64,000 nucleotides of DNA from Candidatus Nitrotoga sp. LAW (lineage in GTDB: Bacteria > Pseudomonadota > Gammaproteobacteria > Burkholderiales > Gallionellaceae): positions 1 through 64,000 of the forward strand of contig QFXI01000004.1 in NCBI GenBank assembly GCA_003402315.1. Reading direction: 5' to 3'. Both the position numbers and the translations under genes were made by a program. The notes under the pieces are model-generated. The model searched no databases. It had not been told where the DNA came from and worked only from the letters and a program-made list of their open reading frames with translations. Shown here one piece after another: positions 57,331 to 64,000 of this stretch (the first letter of the stretch is position 1; every line of letters starts with the position of its first letter).

Positions 57331-58854
57331 ATGATTAATGATCAAGTCAAAAGCGACATAGACCGACTCTGGCTGGATTGTGCTATGGGAGGGATTTCCA
57401 ATTCGCTCATAATAATCGAACAGGTATCCTTTCTGATTTTCGCGCGCCTGTTGGATATAGAAGAAACACAACATGAGCAAAATACCTTACGCCCCGGTGA
57501 ATCCCCCCATCATCTTTTTCGGGTTGACCAGCAAACGCTACGCTGGCAAAACTGGAGCCGGATGAATGATGGCGAGAGCATGCTTAAGTTTGTGCGCGAC
57601 GAGGTTTTTCCCCATCTGCGCATTTTCGGCGGCAAAAAATTCACATTTGGCGAATACATGAAAAACGTATCGCTCCAAATTTCAAAGGCCAGCCTGTTGA
57701 TCTCAATGGTGGAGCAGATCGAAAAGTTACCGCTGGGCAATATCGACATCCAGGGCGATTTATATGAATATTTGTTGAGCAAACTCACCACGGCAGGTAT
57801 ACATGGCCAGTTTCGCACGCCGCGCCACATCATCAAGCTCATGGTGGAGCTTATAGACCCCAAGCCGTTTGAAACAATTGGTGACCCAGCTTGCGGCACG
57901 GCTGGGGTTTTGGTAGCAGTAATGGAATACCTGCGCAAAACTTATCCTACACCGGAGTCCATCGAAACACTCAAAGGTGGCAGCAAAAGCTACTCTGGTG
58001 AGCAGCTTGTACTTAATCAGAAACCCGTTCAGCACGGCATGTTTCACGGCTTTGATTTCGATGCCACTATGCTGCGTTTGGCTGCCATGAATTTGATGCT
58101 GCATGGGGTGGAAAATCCAGACCTTCACTACACTGATACGCTTTCAAAAGTATTCCCGGAAAGATTCCCGGCCATTGCCGACGGCGACAAAGGTGGGCTG
58201 GATATCATCCTCTCAAACCCGCCGTTTAAAGGCACGCTGGCGGAAGATGTACATCCTTCGTTACTCAAAGTTGTCCAAACTAGAAAATCCGAGTTGCTTT
58301 TCATCATCCTTATTCTGCGCATGCTCAAAAATGGTGGCCGTTCCGCTACCATTGTGCCAGACGGAGTTCTGTTTGGTTCAAGTAAAGCCCATTTAGCCGT
58401 ACGTGAATATTTGCTTGATCATAACCAACTGGAAGGGGTGATCTCACTTCCATCCGGTATATTCAGATCTTTTGCAGGACTTTCTACCGCTATTTTGGTG
58501 TTCACTAAGGGTGGATGCACTCAGGATGTATTTTTTTACGACGCGCAAGCCGACGGACTCTCGCAGGAAGAAAAATGTCAAGAAAATGGGGACCATAGCC
58601 TGTCCGACGTATTAACCCAATATCGTCGCTGGTGTAATGGCGAGAGTGATTTTACTGATCGAACTGCAAAAGCTTTCAAAGTTTCCGCCGCAGATATTCG
58701 AGCCCATAATTTCGAACTTTCAATACGCCGCTACAGGGAAACCAGGCATCAGGAAGTGAAGTACGAGGAACCCAAGATGATTCTGACGCGCATGCAAACG
58801 CTTGAGGCCGAGATTCAACGCGACATGGCTGAGTTGGAGGCTATGCTTCGATGA
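57331..58854 (+). CDS. hsdM: Type I restriction-modification DNA methyltransferase subunit
   Basis: The 507-residue N6-adenine methylase has the N-terminal HsdM helical domain, the SAM-binding motif 'DPACGTAGVLV' near residues 186-196 and the catalytic 'SNPPF' near 295. The length is typical. It overlaps the hsdS start by 4 bp (ATGA). With HsdS it would methylate a specific site. No hsdR is found within the operon or the window. Confidence 0.94.
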   Translation: MINDQVKSDIDRLWLDCAMGGISNSLIIIEQVSFLIFARLLDIEETQHEQNTLRPGESPHHLFRVDQQTLRWQNWSRMNDGESMLKFVRDEVFPHLRIFGGKKFTFGEYMKNVSLQISKASLLISMVEQIEKLPLGNIDIQGDLYEYLLSKLTTAGIHGQFRTPRHIIKLMVELIDPKPFETIGDPACGTAGVLVAVMEYLRKTYPTPESIETLKGGSKSYSGEQLVLNQKPVQHGMFHGFDFDATMLRLAAMNLMLHGVENPDLHYTDTLSKVFPERFPAIADGDKGGLDIILSNPPFKGTLAEDVHPSLLKVVQTRKSELLFIILILRMLKNGGRSATIVPDGVLFGSSKAHLAVREYLLDHNQLEGVISLPSGIFRSFAGLSTAILVFTKGGCTQDVFFYDAQADGLSQEEKCQENGDHSLSDVLTQYRRWCNGESDFTDRTAKAFKVSAADIRAHNFELSIRRYRETRHQEVKYEEPKMILTRMQTLEAEIQRDMAELEAMLR

Positions 58855-59585
58855 AGTTCGTTAAACTGGGAAATATGGCGCGAATTATTTGCGGAGGATC
58901 GCTTGACCGATCAAACTCTGCCTATTGGAACGGTTCAATTCCTTGGGTTACTGCGAGGGATATTCACGACGGAAACATTATTGACTCGTTAGAAAGGATT
59001 ACAGAATTTGGCCTGAAAAAGTCAGCATCTAATTTATTGCCAATCGGAAGCATACTTGTGCCAGCGAGCATGGCTCTCGAAAATGTTGTCATTAATGATG
59101 TACCGGTTGCCATTAATAAAGATTTAAAAGCAATTATTGTTGAATCCCTTGATCTTGACAGGAATTACATACAGTATTTTTTGCTCTCGAAGGCGAATAA
59201 TTTTGAGATTAGCGGCAACGAATGGATGAAAAATGGGCATGCAACCGAAATTCTGGCTAATATTAATATTCCGCTTCTGCCCATGAAAGAGCAGCGGCGT
59301 ATCGCCTTAACCCTCGACAAAGCTGATGCTATCTGTAAAAAACGCCGTGCCACACTTAAATTGGCAAACAATTTTTTGCATTCCATTTTTTTGGATACGT
59401 TTGGCGATCCGGTGACAAATCCAAAAGAATGGCCAATTCCTCCAATTGCTGTTAAGGAACGTTATTTGCAAATTCATAATAAGATGATTTCCATTAAAGA
59501 AAAACTTGCAAATGAACTGGTTCAATCAAATTTTCTTTTCAACAGTCTTGTCGCATCTGTCTTTACATCGCCTGAGGCAGCCTGA
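58851..59585 (+). CDS. hsdS: Half-length type I specificity subunit (single TRD)
   Basis: The 244-residue product has one target-recognition domain (about 1-140) and the central conserved helix region ('LPMKEQRRIALTLDKADAICKKRRATLKLANNFLHSIFLDTFGDP', to about 190). Then, where the second TRD should begin ('NPKEW'), it continues at once with 'PIPPIAVKERYLQIHNKM', the segment normally found after TRD2, and a final coiled coil. Usual HsdS proteins have about 380-450 residues. An in-frame deletion of TRD2 is the simplest explanation; such half-subunits may dimerise and recognise a palindromic site. Confidence 0.85.
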   Translation: MKFVKLGNMARIICGGSLDRSNSAYWNGSIPWVTARDIHDGNIIDSLERITEFGLKKSASNLLPIGSILVPASMALENVVINDVPVAINKDLKAIIVESLDLDRNYIQYFLLSKANNFEISGNEWMKNGHATEILANINIPLLPMKEQRRIALTLDKADAICKKRRATLKLANNFLHSIFLDTFGDPVTNPKEWPIPPIAVKERYLQIHNKMISIKEKLANELVQSNFLFNSLVASVFTSPEAA

Positions 59586-59602
59586 GCAATGGGGAACAAA
59601 AT

Positions 59603-61303
59603 ATGAATGCACCGGCCGCTATTAATCAGACGGGTCTGACCAAAATTTATATTGAGAATTTTAAAGGGATCAGTTCCGAAATTCAGATTGACCTAAAACC
59701 GATTACTCTACTTTTCGGTGCAAACAGCGTTGGCAAAAGCACCATCATGCAAGCGCTGCAGTATATGCGCGAAGTACTGGAGCGCAACAACGCCAACCCC
59801 GATCGTACTCTGCAAGGTGGAAATTTTGTTGATCTGGGGGGATTTCGCAACCTCGTCCATCTACGTGATACGACGCGCCAGATTGCCATTCAGATCGAAC
59901 TATCTTTAGGTGGCAAAGGGCTGCCTGATTTGGTGCCGGAAGCCTTTGATGATTGGCAAACAGATGATTCTAAGGTATGGGCTTTTTACAACCTATTACA
60001 TGAAACACGGAATCGCGTTGAGTCGGTAAGCGTGAAACTGGTGATTGCCTGGAGTCATTTACGCGATAAAGCTGTGGTGGTCGGCTATCAAGTGGGCGCC
60101 AATGGCGAATGGCTGGCCGAAATAAATGCTACAGATGATGGTCGGGATGTCAGTATCAGTATTAATGAGATCAACTCCATTTTTATGCGCCAGTTTACGC
60201 AGGAAGATCTGGACAATCATTTAGAATATTATTTGCGATCGAATGCGAATTCGCTCGCTTCCGGTGACTCCATAGTCCCCAGCATTGAAACTCACTATAC
60301 GATATGGCCGCATATTATCGAGACGGTAACGGATGCGGGCATGGAAAAGACCGGCGAAGGGTTGCGTGAGTGGCTTTCCGGTTTTGACAGCGCGTTGCCG
60401 CGATTGGGCGAGCTGCTGCATATCCCGGCACCCGATGTAATCGGTGCGGAAAATGTGTATATCGCCCGAGAGTTCACCGCTTTTATTTCGTCTCTGATTG
60501 TCGGACCGGGTTTGCTGGTACGCGATGAATTGCGCAAAATGCGCTATGTCGGGCCCATTCGCCATGTGCCCGCACGCGATTTCGATGCCAGCCTGACCAA
60601 GGACGAAGCAGGATGGGCAGACGGTTTGGCTGGCTGGGAAGCTTTGCTGACTGGACAACAAAGCCTGATCGATGATGTCAGTCGCTGGATGGCGGATGAA
60701 GACAAGCTCAATACCGGTTATGCAATCGAACGCCGCTGGGTACGTGAAGTCCGTTCGGAGTGGCTGGATCTGATTGGCTCTGAAGAATTGAACCCGCAGC
60801 GTAAGTGGATGTTGAATAAAGCAATTGAATCCTTGCTGACCAAGCCCCGCATCGGTTTAATCGATACTAAATCCGGCCTGAAAATGCAGTCACGGGATGT
60901 CGGAATCGGCATCTCGCAAGTACTGCCAGTGGTGGTCGCTGCGCTGGAGCCTTCTGCAAGCCTGGTGACCATCGAACAGCCGGAGCTCCATATTCACCCT
61001 TCGGTGCAAGTGGGTCTGGGTGACTTGCTAATCTATAGTGTACTCCGCCACGATATGAGCTTTTTGATTGAAACGCACAGCGAGCATCTGATTCTGCGTT
61101 TACTGCGCCGGATTCGCGAAACATCGGAAGGTGGTTTACCGTCGGGCTTTCCACCTGTTTCCCCGGAAATGATCGGGGTTTATTATGTGGGTCGCGGAGA
61201 AAATGGGGTTCAGATTAAATCCTTACCCATAGATGAAGCAGGTGAATTCACGGAAAGCTGGCCTAAAGGATTTTTTGATGAACGGGCCGGAGAGTTGTTC
61301 TGA
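59603..61303 (+). CDS. AAA ATPase, OLD/RecF-like, with DUF3696-type C-terminus
   Basis: The 566-residue protein has Walker A 'LFGANSVGKSTIMQAL' (about 36-51), a long middle part, a signature-like 'DVGIGISQVLPVVVAAL' (about 432-448), Walker B 'SLVTIEQPELHIHP' (about 453-466) and an H-loop 'LIETHSEHLILRLLRRI' near 488. The end 'IDEAGEFTESWPKGFFDERAGELF' is typical of DUF3696. No Toprim domain is present, so it is not a full OLD nuclease. It starts 17 bp after hsdS and overlaps the next gene by one base. ATPases of this kind occur as sensors or motors in phage-defence systems. Confidence 0.88.
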   Translation: MNAPAAINQTGLTKIYIENFKGISSEIQIDLKPITLLFGANSVGKSTIMQALQYMREVLERNNANPDRTLQGGNFVDLGGFRNLVHLRDTTRQIAIQIELSLGGKGLPDLVPEAFDDWQTDDSKVWAFYNLLHETRNRVESVSVKLVIAWSHLRDKAVVVGYQVGANGEWLAEINATDDGRDVSISINEINSIFMRQFTQEDLDNHLEYYLRSNANSLASGDSIVPSIETHYTIWPHIIETVTDAGMEKTGEGLREWLSGFDSALPRLGELLHIPAPDVIGAENVYIAREFTAFISSLIVGPGLLVRDELRKMRYVGPIRHVPARDFDASLTKDEAGWADGLAGWEALLTGQQSLIDDVSRWMADEDKLNTGYAIERRWVREVRSEWLDLIGSEELNPQRKWMLNKAIESLLTKPRIGLIDTKSGLKMQSRDVGIGISQVLPVVVAALEPSASLVTIEQPELHIHPSVQVGLGDLLIYSVLRHDMSFLIETHSEHLILRLLRRIRETSEGGLPSGFPPVSPEMIGVYYVGRGENGVQIKSLPIDEAGEFTESWPKGFFDERAGELF

Positions 61304-62163
61304 TGATCAAGGAATTTGCATTAGATCCGGATGCCATCACTTCGTCTTATCGGGAATTTTGCTACTTTACAGAGAAGTTCGGTGTGAGCCAGGGGCGGGT
61401 GATTTCTTCATTTCCAAAAAAGTGGAGGAAGCTAGTTTGTGATTCTGCTTTGCGCGAGCATAAGGGTAAAGTTGAGTTTTCCAAAATTGTAGAGCGCCTG
61501 AATAAATTTGGTAGTGATATCGTTTTTGATACGGGCCGACCGAGTGGCGAAGGTTCTCAGACATGGATTGATCGGGCATTAGTAGAGCATGCACGCAAAC
61601 CCTTTGCGGCGATTATCTCAGCTACTGCTGTAGATCACCCTGATGTGCTGCTAAAAGATGAAATTGATGAAGAAAACCCGCGCTTCAAAGCCGCTCGACA
61701 GTGCGCTGTTCCTCGAACAGCCCAAGCCCTGATAGGCTGTGCTGAATTTTTGATCCGGCACGCTAAAATAATTAAGCTGGTTGATCCGCATTTTGATCCT
61801 ACCAAGCCTCGCTATCAGCGACCGCTAGAGGAAATATATTCTCTATTGCCCGGTAGCAAAGCCGTTGTGGAAATACATCGCAGCGATGAAATCGCAAACG
61901 ACGAGCTGATTCGACGTTTCCAGCAGAGCGTTTTCATGTTGCCTTCAGGGGTGAAGATGCAATTGCATATTTACGAGAAAACACAAATGCATAACCGCTT
62001 TATCATTACAGAGAGTGGCGGACTGATTTATGGGGTTGGCCTTAGTGATAATGAAGACGGTGGTGGTGCGCCGGATGAAGAGGTCACCTTGATGGAAACA
62101 GCAGTCAAAAATACTCGCTGGAATGACTACAGCAAAACTTCGCCTGTAGCTATATGGCCATGA
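61303..62163 (+). CDS. PLD-like (HKD-type) putative nuclease/effector
   Basis: The 286-residue protein starts inside the stop of the ATPase gene (TGATG). Its C-terminal half resembles phospholipase-D-superfamily nucleases: 'IIKLVDPHFDPTKPRY' like the strand preceding an HKD site, and 'QMHNRFIITESGGLIYGVGLSDN' with His at about 230 in an H-N-R context instead of H-x-K. The N-terminal part has no recognised domain. Being translationally coupled to the ATPase, it is the likely effector of the pair. The fold assignment is by motif pattern only. Confidence 0.6.
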   Translation: MIKEFALDPDAITSSYREFCYFTEKFGVSQGRVISSFPKKWRKLVCDSALREHKGKVEFSKIVERLNKFGSDIVFDTGRPSGEGSQTWIDRALVEHARKPFAAIISATAVDHPDVLLKDEIDEENPRFKAARQCAVPRTAQALIGCAEFLIRHAKIIKLVDPHFDPTKPRYQRPLEEIYSLLPGSKAVVEIHRSDEIANDELIRRFQQSVFMLPSGVKMQLHIYEKTQMHNRFIITESGGLIYGVGLSDNEDGGGAPDEEVTLMETAVKNTRWNDYSKTSPVAIWP

Positions 62164-62281
62164 TAAAAATATTTATGCCGGTGAATTCAGTTGGGAAAAA
62201 TGAACGTACGCGGCCTATTGATTAACACTATTCACACCTTCTTATGGTTTACTTTGCAATGACTGCATTATTTACTTTGAA

Positions 62282-64000
62282 ATGACAAATCAAAAATTTA
62301 TTGATCTTCCTCCCTTGCTGAGCGCCCAAGGCACTGTGCGTCTTCCTGGTTCAAAAAGTATTTCCAACCGCATGCTGTTGCTCTCAGCGCTATCTCATGG
62401 GGTAACTGAAATCCGTGATCTTTTGCATTCAGATGATACAGAGCACATGCTGCAAGGATTACGCACTTTAGGCGTATCAGTGGAAGCACTGGGAGACCAT
62501 GCTTATCGTGTGCAAGGGTGTAATGGCGATTTTCCGGTTAAAGATACCAAGCTGTTTCTCGGCAATGCGGGCACAGCTTTTCGCCCGTTGACAGCTGCCC
62601 TGGCATTGGCGGGGGGGCATTATCAATTGTCTGGCGTGCCGCGTATGCACGAGCGCCCAATCGCCGATTTGGTGAATGCGTTACGTGGATTAGGTGCGGA
62701 TATCCAATATCTGGGGGCGGAAGGTTTTCCTCCGCTCGAAATACATCCTGCTAAGCTACTTAGCGGAAGCCGCATTGCGGTACGCGGTGACGTTTCCAGC
62801 CAGTTTCTCAGTGCTTTATTGATGGCGCTGCCATTAATGCGTAGTTCAACCACGGTTGAGGTGACGGGTGAATTGATTTCCAAGCCCTATGTCGAAATTA
62901 CTCTGGCGATAATGGCGCGTTTTGGAGTTCAGGTTGAGCGAGACGGCTGGAATTCGTTTACGGTTTCTGCCGACAGCCGCTATACCACGCCGGGTTTGAT
63001 TCATGTCGAGGGCGATGCTTCATCCGCTTCATATTTTTTGGCTGCGGGTGCCATCGGTGGCGGCCCAGTGCGAGTTGAAGGTGTAGGTCACGATAGTATT
63101 CAGGGCGACGTACGTTTTGCCGAAGCATTACAGCTTATGGGCGCTCGCATCGCAATGGGGCCGAACTGGATGGAAGCGCATGCACCGGAAAATGGCAGAA
63201 TGAAAGGCATAGACTTGGATTGCAATCACATTCCCGATGCAGCGATGACGTTGGCAGCGTGTGCATTGTTTGCCGACGGTGTAACCACGCTGCGAAATAT
63301 CGCCAGCTGGCGCGTTAAGGAAACCGATCGCATCACAGCAATGGCCACTGAATTGCGCAAACTTGGTGCAACGGTGGAAGAAGGCGCGGATTTCATTCGC
63401 ATCATGCCGCCTCAATCCTTGATTTTGGCTCCTCAATACTCAATCGATACTTATGATGACCATCGCATGGCAATGTGTTTTTCGCTTGCCGCATTTAGTC
63501 AAACGGGCGTGCGTATCAACGATCCTCAATGCGTCGCCAAAACTTTTCCGGACTACTTTGAATGTTTTGCCAGCGTGGTTAAACCTGTGCCAGTCATTGC
63601 CATTGATGGCCCTTCTGCTTCCGGCAAGGGTACCGTGACGCACCTTGTTGCAGCACAGCTTGGATTTCATTATCTTGACAGCGGTGCGTTGTATCGCTTA
63701 TTGGCGTTAGCTGCGCAACAACATGGAATAGCGTTGGATGCGGAAGATCAATTGGCTGATCTGGCGGCGCGCATGGATATACGCTTCGAGGGAATGAATT
63801 CATGGCTAAATGGCGTGCAGGTGAATGATGAGTTGCGTTCCGAACAATCAGCAATTGCGGCGTCCAGAGTGGCAACATTACCAGCGGTGCGCACCGCATT
63901 ATTGGGCAAGCAACATGCTTTCCGTCGGGCACCAGGATTGGTTGCGGATGGCCGTGATATGGCGTCAGTGGTATTTCCTGATGCGGTTTTAAAAGTATTC
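62282..64000 (+). CDS. aroA-cmk: Fused EPSP synthase / cytidylate kinase (3' end beyond window)
   Basis: From ATG 62282 the frame is open to the window end (573 codons). Residues to about 433 form AroA: '[16 protein letters not shown]', '[15 protein letters not shown]', '[15 protein letters not shown]', '[21 protein letters not shown]' and 'YDDHRMAM'. Without any stop it continues into Cmk with the P-loop '[18 protein letters not shown]' and '[13 protein letters not shown]' and '[16 protein letters not shown]'. It makes EPSP for aromatic amino acids and phosphorylates CMP. The fusion is known in some beta- and gammaproteobacteria. It lies 118 bp downstream of the candidate defence operon. Confidence 0.93.
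   Translation, partial: MTNQKFIDLPPLLSAQGTVRLPGSKSISNRMLLLSALSHGVTEIRDLLHSDDTEHMLQGLRTLGVSVEALGDHAYRVQGCNGDFPVKDTKLFLGNAGTAFRPLTAALALAGGHYQLSGVPRMHERPIADLVNALRGLGADIQYLGAEGFPPLEIHPAKLLSGSRIAVRGDVSSQFLSALLMALPLMRSSTTVEVTGELISKPYVEITLAIMARFGVQVERDGWNSFTVSADSRYTTPGLIHVEGDASSASYFLAAGAIGGGPVRVEGVGHDSIQGDVRFAEALQLMGARIAMGPNWMEAHAPENGRMKGIDLDCNHIPDAAMTLAACALFADGVTTLRNIASWRVKETDRITAMATELRKLGATVEEGADFIRIMPPQSLILAPQYSIDTYDDHRMAMCFSLAAFSQTGVRINDPQCVAKTFPDYFECFASVVKPVPVIAIDGPSASGKGTVTHLVAAQLGFHYLDSGALYRLLALAAQQHGIALDAEDQLADLAARMDIRFEGMNSWLNGVQVNDELRSEQSAIAASRVATLPAVRTALLGKQHAFRRAPGLVADGRDMASVVFPDAVLKVF

Noticed and set aside
60221-60661. 146-codon - strand frame inside the AAA ATPase gene
   Set aside because: It is antisense to the conserved ATPase frame, with no ribosome site or recognisable product.

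Overview
The window reads as chromosome of a chemolithoautotrophic betaproteobacterium, most likely in the Nitrosomonadales/Gallionellaceae range. The reasons are a form IA RuBisCO operon of the cbbLSQO type with a divergent cbbR, a fused aroA-cmk gene, the rimP-nusA-infB-rbfA-truB-rpsO-pnp order, an aroE-mtgA pair near a TonB system, sulfide/persulfide oxidation genes, and moderate GC with AT-rich spacers. The genus is an inference from protein character only. I recognised no rRNA, tRNA or CRISPR array.

Layout. 0-2.3 kb is decayed mobile/accessory DNA: an IS481-type transposase end with a 65-bp tandem duplication, a frameshifted DUF2726 gene and a small coiled-coil gene. 2.5-8.5 kb holds an OprB-type porin and a two-gene signalling unit (hybrid kinase with a CxxCH haem motif, plus a receiver-EAL regulator). 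9-15.7 kb has a lipoprotein, mtgA, aroE (with an in-frame insertion), a Sel1-repeat lipoprotein and a tonB-exbB-exbD operon whose TonB carries a long repetitive linker. 16.5-20.5 kb is a sulfur/NO unit: DUF442-SQR fusion, persulfide dioxygenase and flavohaemoglobin, with an IS5 relic ending 40 bp upstream of the last. 21.7-27.5 kb has thiO, an alcohol dehydrogenase and a stress cluster (two Hsp20, an HPF-like protein, a PEBP protein, a phosphoribosyltransferase). 27.5-28.4 kb is a graveyard of at least four different mobile or gene fragments. 28.5-37.2 kb contains a membrane-anchored HtrA protease, a tiny Lys-rich protein, HU, tilS, accA, lolC and lolD. 37.5-44.1 kb is the Calvin-cycle operon with cbbR. 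44.1-44.5 kb holds IS630 and IS481 relics. 44.6-53.8 kb is the translation/RNA operon.

The most interesting region is 55.69-62.16 kb: five tightly packed genes on the + strand, rmuC, hsdM, a half-length hsdS, an OLD-like AAA ATPase with a DUF3696-type end, and a PLD-like protein. Gaps are 3, -4, 17 and -1 bp. There is a methylase and a specificity subunit but no HsdR; the position normally taken by the restriction motor-nuclease is held by an ATPase/nuclease-like pair, and an RmuC nuclease leads the operon. It sits directly upstream of the core gene aroA-cmk, so its downstream boundary is clear. This looks like a variant type I-like defence locus.

A second theme is relic insertion sequences. 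Three copies of the same ~100-bp left end of a probable IS630-like element lie at 11.4, 27.6 and 55.2 kb, a matching type of C-terminal fragment is at 44.2 kb, and IS481 right ends occur at both 0.1 and 44.4 kb. They mark the boundaries of the accessory segments.
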